A DNA stretch of 64,000 nt from Otis tarda (lineage: Eukaryota > Chordata > Aves > Otidiformes > Otididae), in contig CM048553.1 of assembly GCA_026413225.1 (NCBI GenBank), forward strand, positions 25,048,501 through 25,112,500, in the 5' to 3' direction. Shown piece after piece: positions 47,183 through 59,389 of this stretch. The position numbers and the translations under genes were made by a program. Position 1 is the stretch's first letter. Each line of letters starts with the position of its first letter. A model generated the notes under the pieces. The model was not told where the DNA came from and did not search any database. It worked only from the letters and a program-made list of their open reading frames with translations.

Positions 47183-50100
47183 GTATTTTGCTGTATTAGA
47201 CAAAAACTTTGTAAGTTCGTGTGTTTCTGTTTCTTTTGAAAGAGCATTCAAAACGTACCTTGGGAAACTCCTAAATGGAGCTGTATGTTTATATAGGAAA
47301 ACCTGTTGTTAAATGCTTAGATCAAGAATGGTGTTTACACAACATTATGCACTCCTATTAAAAGGCACTGGGACAGATCAGGTACTGGTGGCAGTACATT
47401 CTGTCACACCCAGGTTGGCTAATTCTTTTGCAGAAAATTAGAAAGCAGTTTGCAAATAAAATGGTTGAAGAAGATTCACTAGTATTATAAACCACAATAA
47501 AAAAATTATTGAGAGAATTTGTATTTTTCTGACAATCACTGAAAAGTAATCCAAAAGCCAGGACTCCAGCAGGAATTTAATGGCTTCCTTCTTACTTAGA
47601 GAAAAGAAGTACACACTTTAATAATCTATTTCGTATTTTAGGGGCACTGTCATAACTCTCACACTTCTAGTCTTTTCTGACAGAAACTTAGTGATGTTGT
47701 TGTAAGTAAGCATTCACCTGAAGACTTTCATATCCTGTACTTTTAAACATCCCTTGTGGTTTAAGTCATTCTAACTCTTTAAAGCTCTATGTGGCTTACA
47801 TGGGAAGGGACTGTAAAGGCAGTGTTAGTTTTTCAGATTTTTCATTGGTGCTCTGTGTGCCATTTACGCCTTTTTTTACATGTGAATGATGTAAGTAACT
47901 GTGTTGTACTGCAGAGACTACTTCACAGTCCTCTAGTGACAAGCGTCACTGATAAAGACAGAAAAGAAGAAATTGTGTTAGCAGAGAATGGAAGCAGGAG
48001 TTGCTCTTGCAGCTGCTTTTTTTTTCTTTTTCAAGGATACAAACACACTTACAGTAGCATAATCAGTATGTCTTCTAAAATTGTTTGGCCCCAATGAATA
48101 TCTTCTGCAAATCATAGCAAGAAGCATTCAAAAAAGCTACTGAGCCTAACCACTGAATGTTCCTTAAATAAAATAGCTGGAAAAATGTTTTAAAGTGTGT
48201 GTTGTCACTGTGCTAAAAGCACAGGTATTGCTATACTGGAGATACCTTGATTCATCCACCTAAAATTATAAATTGTAAATATAAATAAGACGTTACATAA
48301 ACTATGGGATGAATATAGTTTATTGGGAGGCCAGTAAAAGAGTCTGGTAGGTGCCACGGAGGTGGCTGGTACATTGCTAATGTGGAGTTATTCAAAATTG
48401 AGACTTAGATTCTTGTTTGTGTGAATTTATCTACAGTGGAATTTTTTTCTTGATGTCTTCTTAAGATACTGGCTCCACACGTAAATCTTTTACAGAGAAG
48501 TGTATTACAAATGGATTTTCTGCAATGGAAGTTTCTTTTGAGTCCTTCTGTATTATTACTGGAAATGAGAAGCTGCATTGTGAATCTTACCTTAATTGAA
48601 AGGTGTGAAGTGTACTCAAGTCTGGCAAAATTAGTCGCAGTGCAAACACACAGCCTTCAGCATTATGTAATTTGAAAAATTGAATAAAAATCTCTTGATA
48701 GAGGCTCGCCAACATTCGTGTGTACCTGCTGACCCTTGGAGACTACATCAAGTCTTTATTATGAAGCAGTTGTGCCACATGTTCCTGTTTTGTCTGTTAC
48801 AAACCCACAAAGGCAAGGGAGGTACAAACTTAAACCCAGTAAATTACATGCTCCTTTTCTCCAGACTTATAGTAATTAATTTTCCTTTGCCACAAGGTAA
48901 ATGTGCTGGATATTAACACAGCCTCTATAGATGTCTGTCTCCCTTACTCATTAAATGGTTTCTTTGTGCCCTTTTAGAACTCTCTCCTCCCCAGACAAGT
49001 AATTTCTTCATATTAGGTCCTGATCTGATTATGGTGGAGCAAGAAAAGTGTTTGTCAGAACGCTGGTTAAGGGAAACAGGGTTGACTGTGGTGGAAGGTG
49101 GAAGGGAGAAGATGTGTGCCAGCAGCAGAAATATAGATGCATATTGCTAAGTTGATCATTGCCCCAAAACATAGTGAACTTAGAAATCAATCAGATATGT
49201 TTTGTGCCTTGCTTAAGTGGTTCTGAAATATTGTTGATGGCCTGAGATAGGGTAAATATACTTGGTCTTACAAAAGACTGCAGAAGATGGTGGTTGTGAT
49301 ATTTATGTGCGTGCATACTACGTGTGCATGCGTACGTACATCACTTTGCTTGGAAATCTCATCTGACATTAAAGTGGACGCTATTGTGGTAGTTAGGTAT
49401 TTTATTTTTTTATATTTCTCTAGCAGCTTTGTAGCTGGCTTTTGTTGTCAGGATGTTGCACTGTTTTAATCAACTTTCAAAACTATACAGAATAGTTTGC
49501 TAGCTTCAGAATAAAAACATTGGGGACCCTTGTGAGAAAATTACTGAGAGTATTTTGGTAAGGCTTTTGAAATGAAAAAAAATATTTAATTTGTACACAC
49601 ACACATATATGAAGTATGTGTTTTTAGATATATACACACACAGTATTATGATGGGTAAAATTAAGATACCTGATACTATCAATAGCAAGTTTTATAGAAT
49701 GGCCTGTTTTACAGTACTGAAGTTTATTTGCAAAGTATTTAAATATACATGTTGATTCTATTTAAATTTGTGTTGAGGAAAGGGCACACTCATTAGCTGT
49801 ATGCTTTTTTTTTTTGGTGTGGGAGGGGTGGACAAGGGAAAGATACTAATTTGCTTTGTAAGTTCTCTCAGGTTGGTCTAGGATTTCAGGTCTAATGCTA
49901 GAAATATATGATTTAATGTCCTGATTTTCAAAAGTTCTGTGTATGTTTGTAATACATTCTTGTTTCAGTGTTTGAAGAAATCATGTAATTGTTGAAGAAC
50001 CTTAAGCAATCAGGGAACTGGTTTAGTTAAATGCTTGAGAACCGAATAAGGAGTGTGACTGCTTTTGATCTATACCAGAGAATCACTGATGGAACAGTGA

Positions 50101-53100
50101 ACAGTGAAGTTGGTTTGGGAAGCTCTAATGGCACTCAGTGGAGAAGTATTACAGTTGTATAACTAGTTGACAGGTTATCTTCACAAATTGAGTAGTAAAA
50201 AGAAATAATTGCATATTTTGTCTTCTGGTCGTGCATGTAAACATTTTAGGTGACTGAAGATGAAAATGATATGTATTATTAAAATAGCATTGTCTAAGAG
50301 TCTGAGAATGTTTAGTGTTTGTGTTTTTAGATCTTACTCTTTTAAGGTGATAAAAATATTTTACTTCCTCATCTCTGGCCTCTTCAGACAGAGACATTTT
50401 GGATTTATGAAGGAAAGCTGTTGATCAGGGCTTTTTTTAAATAAAAGATTCAAGCAAAGCAGGGAGTAGTTATGTGCCACAGTGATTAAAACTCTAATTT
50501 AGAACCACCAGAATTCAACATAGATTGTGTTTGTAAAACACAGTCCTTTTAAACTCCCTGTAATTTACCTGAAGAGGAAAAAAAAAAGCAGTATTTCAGT
50601 GGTTATTAAGAGTTTTTCATCACTGAAGACAAATTAAATACATTTCATGAAAGAGCTGGCCTACTAACACATCTTCCTTTTCTTGCAGGTGTAGACTGTT
50701 CATTTTGTTTATCCTCTGTCTGCCTCAAATAGCTTGAACAAAAATAATTAAACAGAATCCTGGAAGTAAGAATTTCCTTTTCAGTCTGCATTTTCTTACT
50801 CTGCTTTTCTCTTAAAATAAATTGTATTCAGCCATATTAAAAAGTGCTAATTTCATCGTAAAGCCCTAGTCATTGCTGTCACTCTTCATAAAGTATGGAG
50901 GAGAGCAGCTTTATGGGCTAAAAGTTCACAGAATGGAATGATGCTGGGCTGTGTCTGTCTGCAGATGCTGTGTCCGTATTAATGGACAAGAGAGGAAGGA
51001 ACAGGAGGGGGGTCGAGCCTAACTCTGAAGAGTCTCCTGGAAAGATGTGGCTGAGCTTTGGCTCAACAGATGTGAACGGAAGCCACCTAACCTTTTTGTT
51101 TGTAATGAAGCAGGAGAGTGCAGTGAAACTATGAAAAAAGGCTATAATGAAGAGCTAGGCTTTAAGACAATTTATTTGAGGGAGCCCTTTATCTTGCACA
51201 TGAAGATCCTCGTAAATCTGTACCTAATTCCTAGGCATTCCTTGCTAAGCTATTTCTTCTCCCAGATGCTTCTGGACTTGTGTTTTTTGGCTCCTCTTCA
51301 TCTTTTATAGACTTTAATCTACTCTCTCTCCTTTGCATCTCTGTCAATTGTAATTGCAAATAGTTGGAGGTATGTGGAACTGCCTGTGTGTATTTTGATT
51401 ACGAACATGAGTAAGCTTAAGAGCTAAGTTTTATCCTGCAGAGAAAATCACAGATACAAGGAACATTACCCTGGAGAGAAAATGTGTGGTTTTAAAAATC
51501 TTTGAGTAAAACCAGATATGGCAGAAATTGAGTAGAGGTGAGAGAGGAACAGAAAGTGAGCTCTTCACCTCACTGTGCATGCTTTTATTTTTTGTTCAAA
51601 ACAGTGGTTTTCTGCATTTTGTCATAGGAAAAAAAAAGATTACATACATTTAGGTGTAAATATGTTTTATGTATATAATTGATTGGTCTCGGGTGATACA
51701 TAAACTTGGATGAGAGATTGAATGGAAAGGTAACCTGTGAAACCGTTTCCAAGACACACACATTCTGTTTCTAATAGCAGAAATACTGGGATGACTAGCT
51801 TAATTGTTGAGTTCTTTAATAGAACTTAATTGTTCTCTTAAGGATAATAGAATTACCTGCTCTTTACAGTTTTCTCAGTGTTCTTTTTTCCTTTCAGAAA
51901 AAAAGAAAAGGTTTAATTTTTTCCCATTGTGTCCAAGTTTTTTCTGGACTTTATTGTGTCCCTGTGAAAAAAAATAGGATTTGAATTGAAATCTGGTATT
52001 TCAACTCTCTTATTTAATTGGCGGTGGTAGAACTCTTCCTATTTCTAAGCGTGTTCTCAATCTTTCCTCTATTTCCTAGTTTTGATCTCCATTTCCCGCA
52101 CTCCAGAGATCTATTCTTGCTTTTAATACAGGGCTTGATTATGTGCTTTAAATATTATTGTCAATATACCATTTTATTCAAAGCTCTGAAGTAGCTGTCT
52201 ACCTTACAATAGTGATGCAAGGTAGAATTAGCTTAAATTAATGCTTTTTCTTTCTTCAGAGGATGCAGATAAATATCACTTCAAAATAACCTTTGTTCTG
52301 TAGCCAGTTTAAGAGAAAATTGGTCTTTAGTCCAAGATGCCTGGTGCATTTAAAAAAAATAGAGAAATTGTGTTGTAAAAATGAAATTTTAAATATTTTC
52401 TTGCTACTGCATGTGTAAAGAGAAGGAATAAGAGAAAAGAAACAGAAAGTTGGCCTTTGCCTACGTTTGAGACTTTCTTCATTTTAGCACTAGTCTCTCC
52501 CTCGTTTCTATGGTCTGCTTTCCAACTATTTATTTCCGTTGTATGAGTGTTGCAATAGGAAAACAGAGGTGACTGTGACATTTGTTTCCCTTGATTATAA
52601 CTGTCTAGACAAGTTTGTTTACACTGATTTGGAAATAAGCATGATCACCACCACAAATTCTTTCTAAAGTGCTTTCAGTAAAGCATATCTGATACTCCAA
52701 GGAGAGTAGATTGGACCTTTTGACATATGTAGGTATTACCAGAAAACCCTGTATTTTTTCCCATAGGAAGTAATCAAACACATAGGTGCTTTTAAATATT
52801 GATGTACAGACATATTAACTGCAGAATAATACATGGTTACTGTAGAATTTAGTGGTTGGAATAGTGAAAAATCTGATGAAAATGAGGACTAAAGAAAAAA
52901 AGCTACTGAAGTAGATCTAACTTTGTTGTCCTACCTTATATTGCAATAGAAGATTATATACTAACACCACAATTGTTGGGAATCCTAATTCAGGGACAAT
53001 TCCATGACACTCATCAACTTGAAAAAAAAATAATTTTGTGTTGGTTATTAATAAAAACTTATTTCGACGTATCTCTTCATTCTAAACGTGCCTTTTTCTT

Positions 53101-54479
53101 TCAGACGTCTTAGTTAATGAGAAAAAAAAAACCTATTCAGATCTTATTGTGCTTTGCTCCATTTCTTTATATATTCTCTCTACTTTTTAAAGTTGTTTTT
53201 CTCAATTTTTGTTCTTTAAATATCTCTGACATAGATACATTTTTTATTAAAGAGGACACAATGTGAAGCAGAGGGAGAAAAAACTTAGGTGTATTCTACA
53301 TAAATTAAACTAAAATAGTTTACAGCAAAGTTATTGCTATTATAGATTCTTTCTTTCTTTCTCTTATGAGGAAAAAGATAAATTTACATTAAAACAGGAT
53401 AATATAAGCAGTACATAGAGACTCAATATAAATCCATACTTGATGCTTTTTCTAATGTCCAGAAAGTACTGTCTTCAACCCTTTTCAGCCAGCTTCTGAT
53501 AAACTCTTCCTCCTCGTTTAGTGTATAGACTAAATGTTACAGTGCAGGAGGAAAGAAAAATATGTGTTTTTGTGAACTGTAGGAGTCCTGTTGATTAAGA
53601 AGAACACACAGCAGCCTGCAGCCCCTGTCTTGCAGCATCAACACAAACCAGAAATGGCAAATGCTTCTGTGATTTAAGTTTTCTTGCATTGGCTACATGG
53701 AGAAGTCTGGACAAAGTCTCTTCAGATACAAATTCTTTCCTTGCATTTCATTAAGTGTTTCAGTGTCGCTGCATCTTTAAAGCCGTATGCTCTAGAAATT
53801 GAAATCTTTTAAGTTAATTAATTAGAATTTGCAGTTGACTATTTGCAATGTGCAAACTATGTGAGCTGGAATGGAGTATTGATTAGGATCCCACAAGAAG
53901 CAGCAATTGCCTGACTACAGTTTTCTTTAGACCTGTCAGGATTTTTCTTGTAGAATTCTAATCAGTGTTCATGATTTTTGAGAAACTGCAACCCTGGCCC
54001 CCTGGAAGCTACCGTGATGCTTGATAACATAACACACCATAACCAAGGCTGCAGTCATCGGTAAGACTCTGCTTATACTCATTAGGGAGTCTCAAAAGAC
54101 TGGTGAAGATTGTTCTTTAAAGGAAACAGGCTTGTCTAAACGAATTGTCAACAATAAGGTCCTTGGGGATCTGCACAACTGTTAATATGAGCGTGCCTTC
54201 AGGTAGCTAGGGCTGATTCAGACAGAACTTCTTCCTGAAAGTCAGTGTGGTATTAAGATTTTTTACACTGTTTGACATGGGCTTAAAAGCAAACTAAAGA
54301 CTTGATATAGGTGCAGTCATCATTTTATGGTTTACAACTGAATAAAAAAAAATTGTTCTTAACATTATTTTTATTTTAATGGCTTATTCTCAAAGTAGGT
54401 GGTCTTTCAATCTTTCAGGGGCCTGTATCACTCAGTATTTGCATTAGCAATCAAAAGAATGCATGGTTATATGTGGACA

Positions 54480-55370
54480 GTACCAAAAAGTGGGTGGCAG
54501 ATGTGGTGAAGAGGCTTAGAATTCAAGTTGATCTTGACAAACGATGTGGTACAAAAGGACATGGAAGCAATACTCAAGGCTCTCTTTGCCTTTTTAATGA
54601 TGAGGACTGTCCTTGGGCTTCCCAGGTCCCCCAGTCTAATGGCAGAATTAGAGAGAGTGAAGCATTTTCCATAGTACAAAAGGTCAAGCTGAGGACCACT
54701 TAAGTAAATTTCAGGTACACATATTTCTGGGACTGAGTGTGATGTATCCAAGCATCCTGCAGGAGCTGTCTGCTATTGTCACAAGGAGATCATCTGTGAA
54801 AAGTCATTGTGATTAAGAGATTCCAGATGAGCTGGGAAAAAAAGCAAACATCAGACCCATCTTTGAGAAAGGTGAGGAGAAGGATCCTGGGATCTGTAGG
54901 AAGGTCAGCCTGGCCATGCGGTCTGGGAAAATTATGGAGCAGATCGTTCTGGAACCCATGTTCAGGCACATGAAGGGTAAGAACATGATTGAAATGTATC
55001 AAGGGCAAATTAATTGTCCTCTGTGATGAGCTAGGTGGCTGAGTAGATGGGGAGAGAATGGTGGATGTTGTTTACATTGACTTTAGGAAGGCATTTGATG
55101 AGGTTATTACAGGCTATTTGTAACCACATTGGAGATAGGTGGTTTGGATAGGTGAACTGCAAGGTGAGTAGAAAATTATCTGCACTGCTATGCTCAGAAT
55201 GCTGATAAAAAGTCCAGCTGGTGATCAGTGCTGTTCCTTAGATGTTGAAACTGAGGCTGGTATTGTAAAAATTTTGTTTTGGGATGATCTCTTTGATGAC
55301 TGGCAGGGAGATTGATAGAGATAGCAAAAGCACAGAGTTTTTGTATGCCATGTTCTTTCTTTCACATAAG
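54480..55370 (+). mobile_element. Old, decayed CR1 LINE, internal part of the ORF
   Basis: Colinear decayed blocks of the CR1 reverse-transcriptase region are visible. 'ctgaggaccacttaagtaaatttcaggtacacatatttctggga' matches CR1 'cgagaccatctaaggaacctgaaggtgcacaagtccatggga'. Later come 'gaaaattatggagcagatcgttctggaacccatg', 'tgagtagatggggagagaatggtggatgttgtttacattgactt' and 'aggaaggcatttgatgag'. It covers a more 5' part of the ORF than the young copies and stops near 55370 without a 3' tail. Many stops and indels are present. It lies in AKAP9 intron 1, sense to the gene. The 5' limit is uncertain (54480-54640). Confidence 0.82.
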
Positions 55371-58265
55371 ATCATAATTTATATTCCAGCAGCACCTTGT
55401 CTTATTTTTTACACACCTTCCAATTTAGAGTGAATAATTAGGTAATTCTACAAATGACACCATCTCCGTACAGTCTGGGCGCTGATTAAGGCCAATCCTG
55501 TGGAAAAAAAATACTAAGACTGCCATAATGCTTGTGTGCTGCACATCGGAGCCCAATTGATTTCTACCTACAATCTCAATTTTGGAATAATTTTGTCTTT
55601 CATGAGTTCTTTAAGCCAGACTGTGCTTTTCTAGTGTCATCAGCTTGGGTAGGTAGTATTTTTGGATTTTGCCTGAAACAAGGTAAGAATAAGTTGAGGT
55701 ACAGAATTATAATACCTGATGGCATGATAACTGTTACCTCAGGTGACAATGAGCTGATGTGGTCAAATACTGATTGTTGAGAAATTAAGGGGAGCTTAAC
55801 ACAGCAAACTTTTACTTCTCTCTTGCTCCTTCTCGTGTAATGTTTTCATTGCAACATATATTGTGTGAGGAGGAGGTTTCCTCTGTATTTATTTGCTGAT
55901 ATTGTGAACCAGCTTTTAGATTCACTTACTCATATTTAGCAAATATTCTGATTTAGTCTTTATTTATTCCAAAGAGTGTTCAGATTTTAACATTTCATAT
56001 AAGTTCTATTCTAATTCTGCAAAAGTAGTTAGATATCAATTTATTATTTTCAAGCAACTGAAATAAGATATTCCTTTTAATTGTGAGAATCACATTCAAC
56101 GACTTGATTTCACAGTGCTAGATTAGACACAACATAAAACTAATTTAAGAAAATACAAATACATGAGCATGTATTCAGTAATTCAATACTATATACTACA
56201 TCCTAAGGAGCCAGTCTGGTCTGTGCAACAAAAGAATTATATAAAAAGCAGCATTTTTTGATGTAATGCAGTAAGATGACAAGCAATTAAGATCATTTCT
56301 GGTAGTGCTTCGCTCTGTCCATGCTCTTCAAAAAAAGTCTATATTTTTGGGTATTGTCTTAATCTGCTGGGGGTGGGGAAGAACACCTTTTTGATTTGAG
56401 CTGTAGTGTCCATGTAGCTGTATCTGTGTGGGGAAAATGGATTTCAAGTATTTTATTATGAACCCACTCAAATTAATTATGAAACTGCTATAAAAGTGGT
56501 GAAAGTAAATTTATTCTGGTGATTTTTTTCCCCAGGTGAAAGCTGAAACATAATAGTGTTCTGCTTACAGTTATTTCATACATAAATGCATCTAAAATTG
56601 AATATAAGTCAGTCTGGTAATACTAAAAATCAAAGTAATTTTGTATTTAGAATCCTATTATTAGAAACATGAGAACCATTACTTTCTTGAAGCTTTATAT
56701 TTTCTGTTTTCATAGTTTAATGTTAAAAGTTCAGCCTTTATAAAAATGTAAAATGTCAACCTTAACTTTTAAATACGTAAGACAATTAATAAGCAGAAGA
56801 AAGTGTCTGTGTTACAAATACAAACTTGCAGGTTGCCAGTAATTTGATCGACAAGCACTATGTGGAGATACTGGCAACTGTTGCTTTTGCATACTTTTTT
56901 ATTTTTATAGTTGACTTCTAATTGGCAAGCACAGATGGCCATAGATTTTGATTTTTATATGTTTCTGAATTAGAGAAAATATTTACATGATATTTTAAAT
57001 TGCATTGTCTAAATATAATGTGTTAACTAGTCTATATGTGTTTGGATTTTATTGCTAAATTATAGCAGGAGATTTTTGGAACCAACTATTTTAATATTTT
57101 GTTAATATGAAGGGTTTCTGTGCTCAGCTTTTGAATAATTGGAAGATTTGTTCTCAAGTAACTTCTCATTAAGTAATCAATGTTGTTTTGTGCTATTTAA
57201 AGTTTTTTTCCTGAAAAATTTAATTAGATTTAACACTGTCAGGCCTTTTTCTTGCTGATGATGAGGAATGTTCTACCACAAAGTCAGAATAGGTTCTTTC
57301 AGGGGTACTTTATAAAATACTTTTGACTGCTCTAACCTAGAGTTTAAAAGGATTTTAGAGAAACTCTGTGAACTTCTGTTTGAAGGATCAGGCTTATCCT
57401 GCCCGTTCCAGGAAGTACAATGTACTATGTAACTTTTTTTTTGTCCTCAGAATCCTAGCAAATATGAGGAGTAAACTCAGTTTTCTAAGATGTGAATTCA
57501 TAAGTTTTATTGCTTTTATTACTGAACAAGACAGAGATTTATTAACTTTTTGGGTGCATGTAGTATTTAATGACGTAGTTTAATTGCTTTTTAGACTATT
57601 TCTATTCTGGAAGACATTTCTTTTGACTTGAATATTTTTTTAAGACCTAAATATAGGGGAATAGACATGCTTAACACTTAACCCTGTTACTCTTTTGCAG
57701 TTGTTTTCTGAAAATAAATTGTTATCCTAGAAGAACTCAGGGGGATTAATTAAATGAGTCTCCAGCTGTTGATTTAACTGTATGTAGTTAAACATCTGAT
57801 ACAACTATATGCTTGTTAAAGAACAGGTGCTAAAACAGTTGCTTTAAAAAGAAATAAAGTGAATCAACTACATAAGCAACGCTCAGTTTGTTAGTAAATT
57901 TTTTTTTAGTGATACAGGAGACAACACACTGGTAAGTGTCTGACAACTCTGCTGCTGTCCAAAAGTTCAGATTCTGAATAGATTAATAATTTAATGCCTA
58001 TTTTTGACCACTAAGTTGCTACTATGCCGTGAAACAAGTTTTCTTTTGAAGCCCAACTGAGTGTTATCTGTGAATGTCCATTACTTCTTTCTTTATTGCG
58101 TTTTCTTGTGGTGTATGGTATGCACGTGTATGTTTGTTTAAATAACTCATTGTGAATAGTTCATAATGTATGGCTCTGTAGGTAAGAATGAGTAAAATTA
58201 ATACTTGTAATTCACTTGACTGCACTGGGTTTATAGAAATCAACTGCAGTAAATGTAAAGCCTTC

Positions 58266-59389
58266 TCTCTAAACTAGAGAGGCATGGGTTCGATGGATGG
58301 ACCACTCGGTGGATAAGGAGTTGGCTGGATGGCCGCACTCAGAGAGTGGTGATCAACGGCTCAATGTCCAAGTGGAGACCGGTCACCAGTGGCGTCCCTC
58401 AGGGGTCCGTGTTGGGCCCGGCCCTGTTCAACATCTTTGTTGGCGACATGGACAGTGGGATAGAGTGCACCCTCAGCAAGTTCGCTGATGACACCAAGCT
58501 GTGTGGTGCCGTCGACTCGCTGGAAGGGAGGGATGCCATCCAGAGAGACCTGGACAGGCTGGAGAAGTGGGCCCGTGCCAACCTCATGAAGTTCAACCAG
58601 GCCAAGTGCAAGGTCCTGCACCTGGGTCGTGGCAATCCCAGGCACAAATACAGGCTGGGCGGAGAATGGATTGAGAGCAGCCCTGAGGAGAAAGACTTGG
58701 GAGTGCTGGTAGACGAGAGGCTCAACATGAGCGGGCAATGCGCCCTTGCGGCCCAGAAGGCCAACCGCATCCTGGGCTGCATCAAGAGGAGCGTGGCCAG
58801 CAGGTCGAGGGAGGTGATTCTGCCCCTCTACTCTGCCCTGGTGAGACCCCACCTGGAGTACTGCGTCCAGTTCTGGAGTCCCCAACATAAGAAGGACATG
58901 GACCAGTTGGAAAGGGTCCAGAGAAGGGCCACCAGGATGATCAGAGGGCTGGAGCACCTCTCCTATGAGGACAGGCTGAGAGAGTTGGGGCTGTTCAGCC
59001 TGGAGAAGAGGAGGCTCCAGGGAGACCTGATAGCGGTCTTCCAATACCTCAAGGGGGCCTACAGGAAAGATGGGGAGAAGCTGTTCAGTAGGGCCTGTTG
59101 TGATAGGACAAGGGGGAATGGGTTTAAATTAGAAGGAGGTAGGTTTAGATTAGATATTAGAAAAAAATTTTTTACAATGAGAGTTGTAGAGCACTGGAAC
59201 AGGTTGCCCAGAGAGGTGGTGGATGCCCCATCCCTGGAAATGTTCAAGGCCAGGCTGGATGAGGCTCTGAGCAACCTGATCTAGTCAGGGATGTCCCTGC
59301 TTCTTGCAGGGGGGTTGGACTAGATGACCTTTGAAGGTCCCTTCCAACTCTAACCATTCTATGATTCTATGATTCTATGATTATAATTC
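58266..59389 (+). mobile_element. Young CR1 LINE, 5'-truncated, reverse-transcriptase tail fully open
   Basis: About 1.12 kb of CR1 begins within the reverse-transcriptase domain (residues [10 protein letters not shown]) and ends with three ATTCTATG units. From about 58268 the frame is open without interruption to TAG at 59282-59284, about 338 codons. It includes the catalytic FADD (in [11 protein letters not shown]) and [10 protein letters not shown] motifs, followed by the CR1 C-terminal domain. It lacks the N-terminal part of the RT, the endonuclease domain and ORF1, so it cannot move on its own. It is sense-oriented in AKAP9 intron 1. It shares about 98-99% identity with the copy at 26161-26679 over the shared 520 bp, judged by eye. 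Confidence 0.95.

Noticed and set aside
50670-50695. Acceptor-like CCTTTTCTTGCAG in AKAP9 intron 1
   Set aside because: In the frame carried over from exon 1 the next sequence reads Val then stop, and no conserved peptide follows.
58361-59044. Minus-strand 227-codon frame and others antisense to the 58-kb CR1
   Set aside because: They are shadows of the sense CR1 coding frame. Similar antisense frames occur at 26114-26572, 29702-30085 and 35401-35823.
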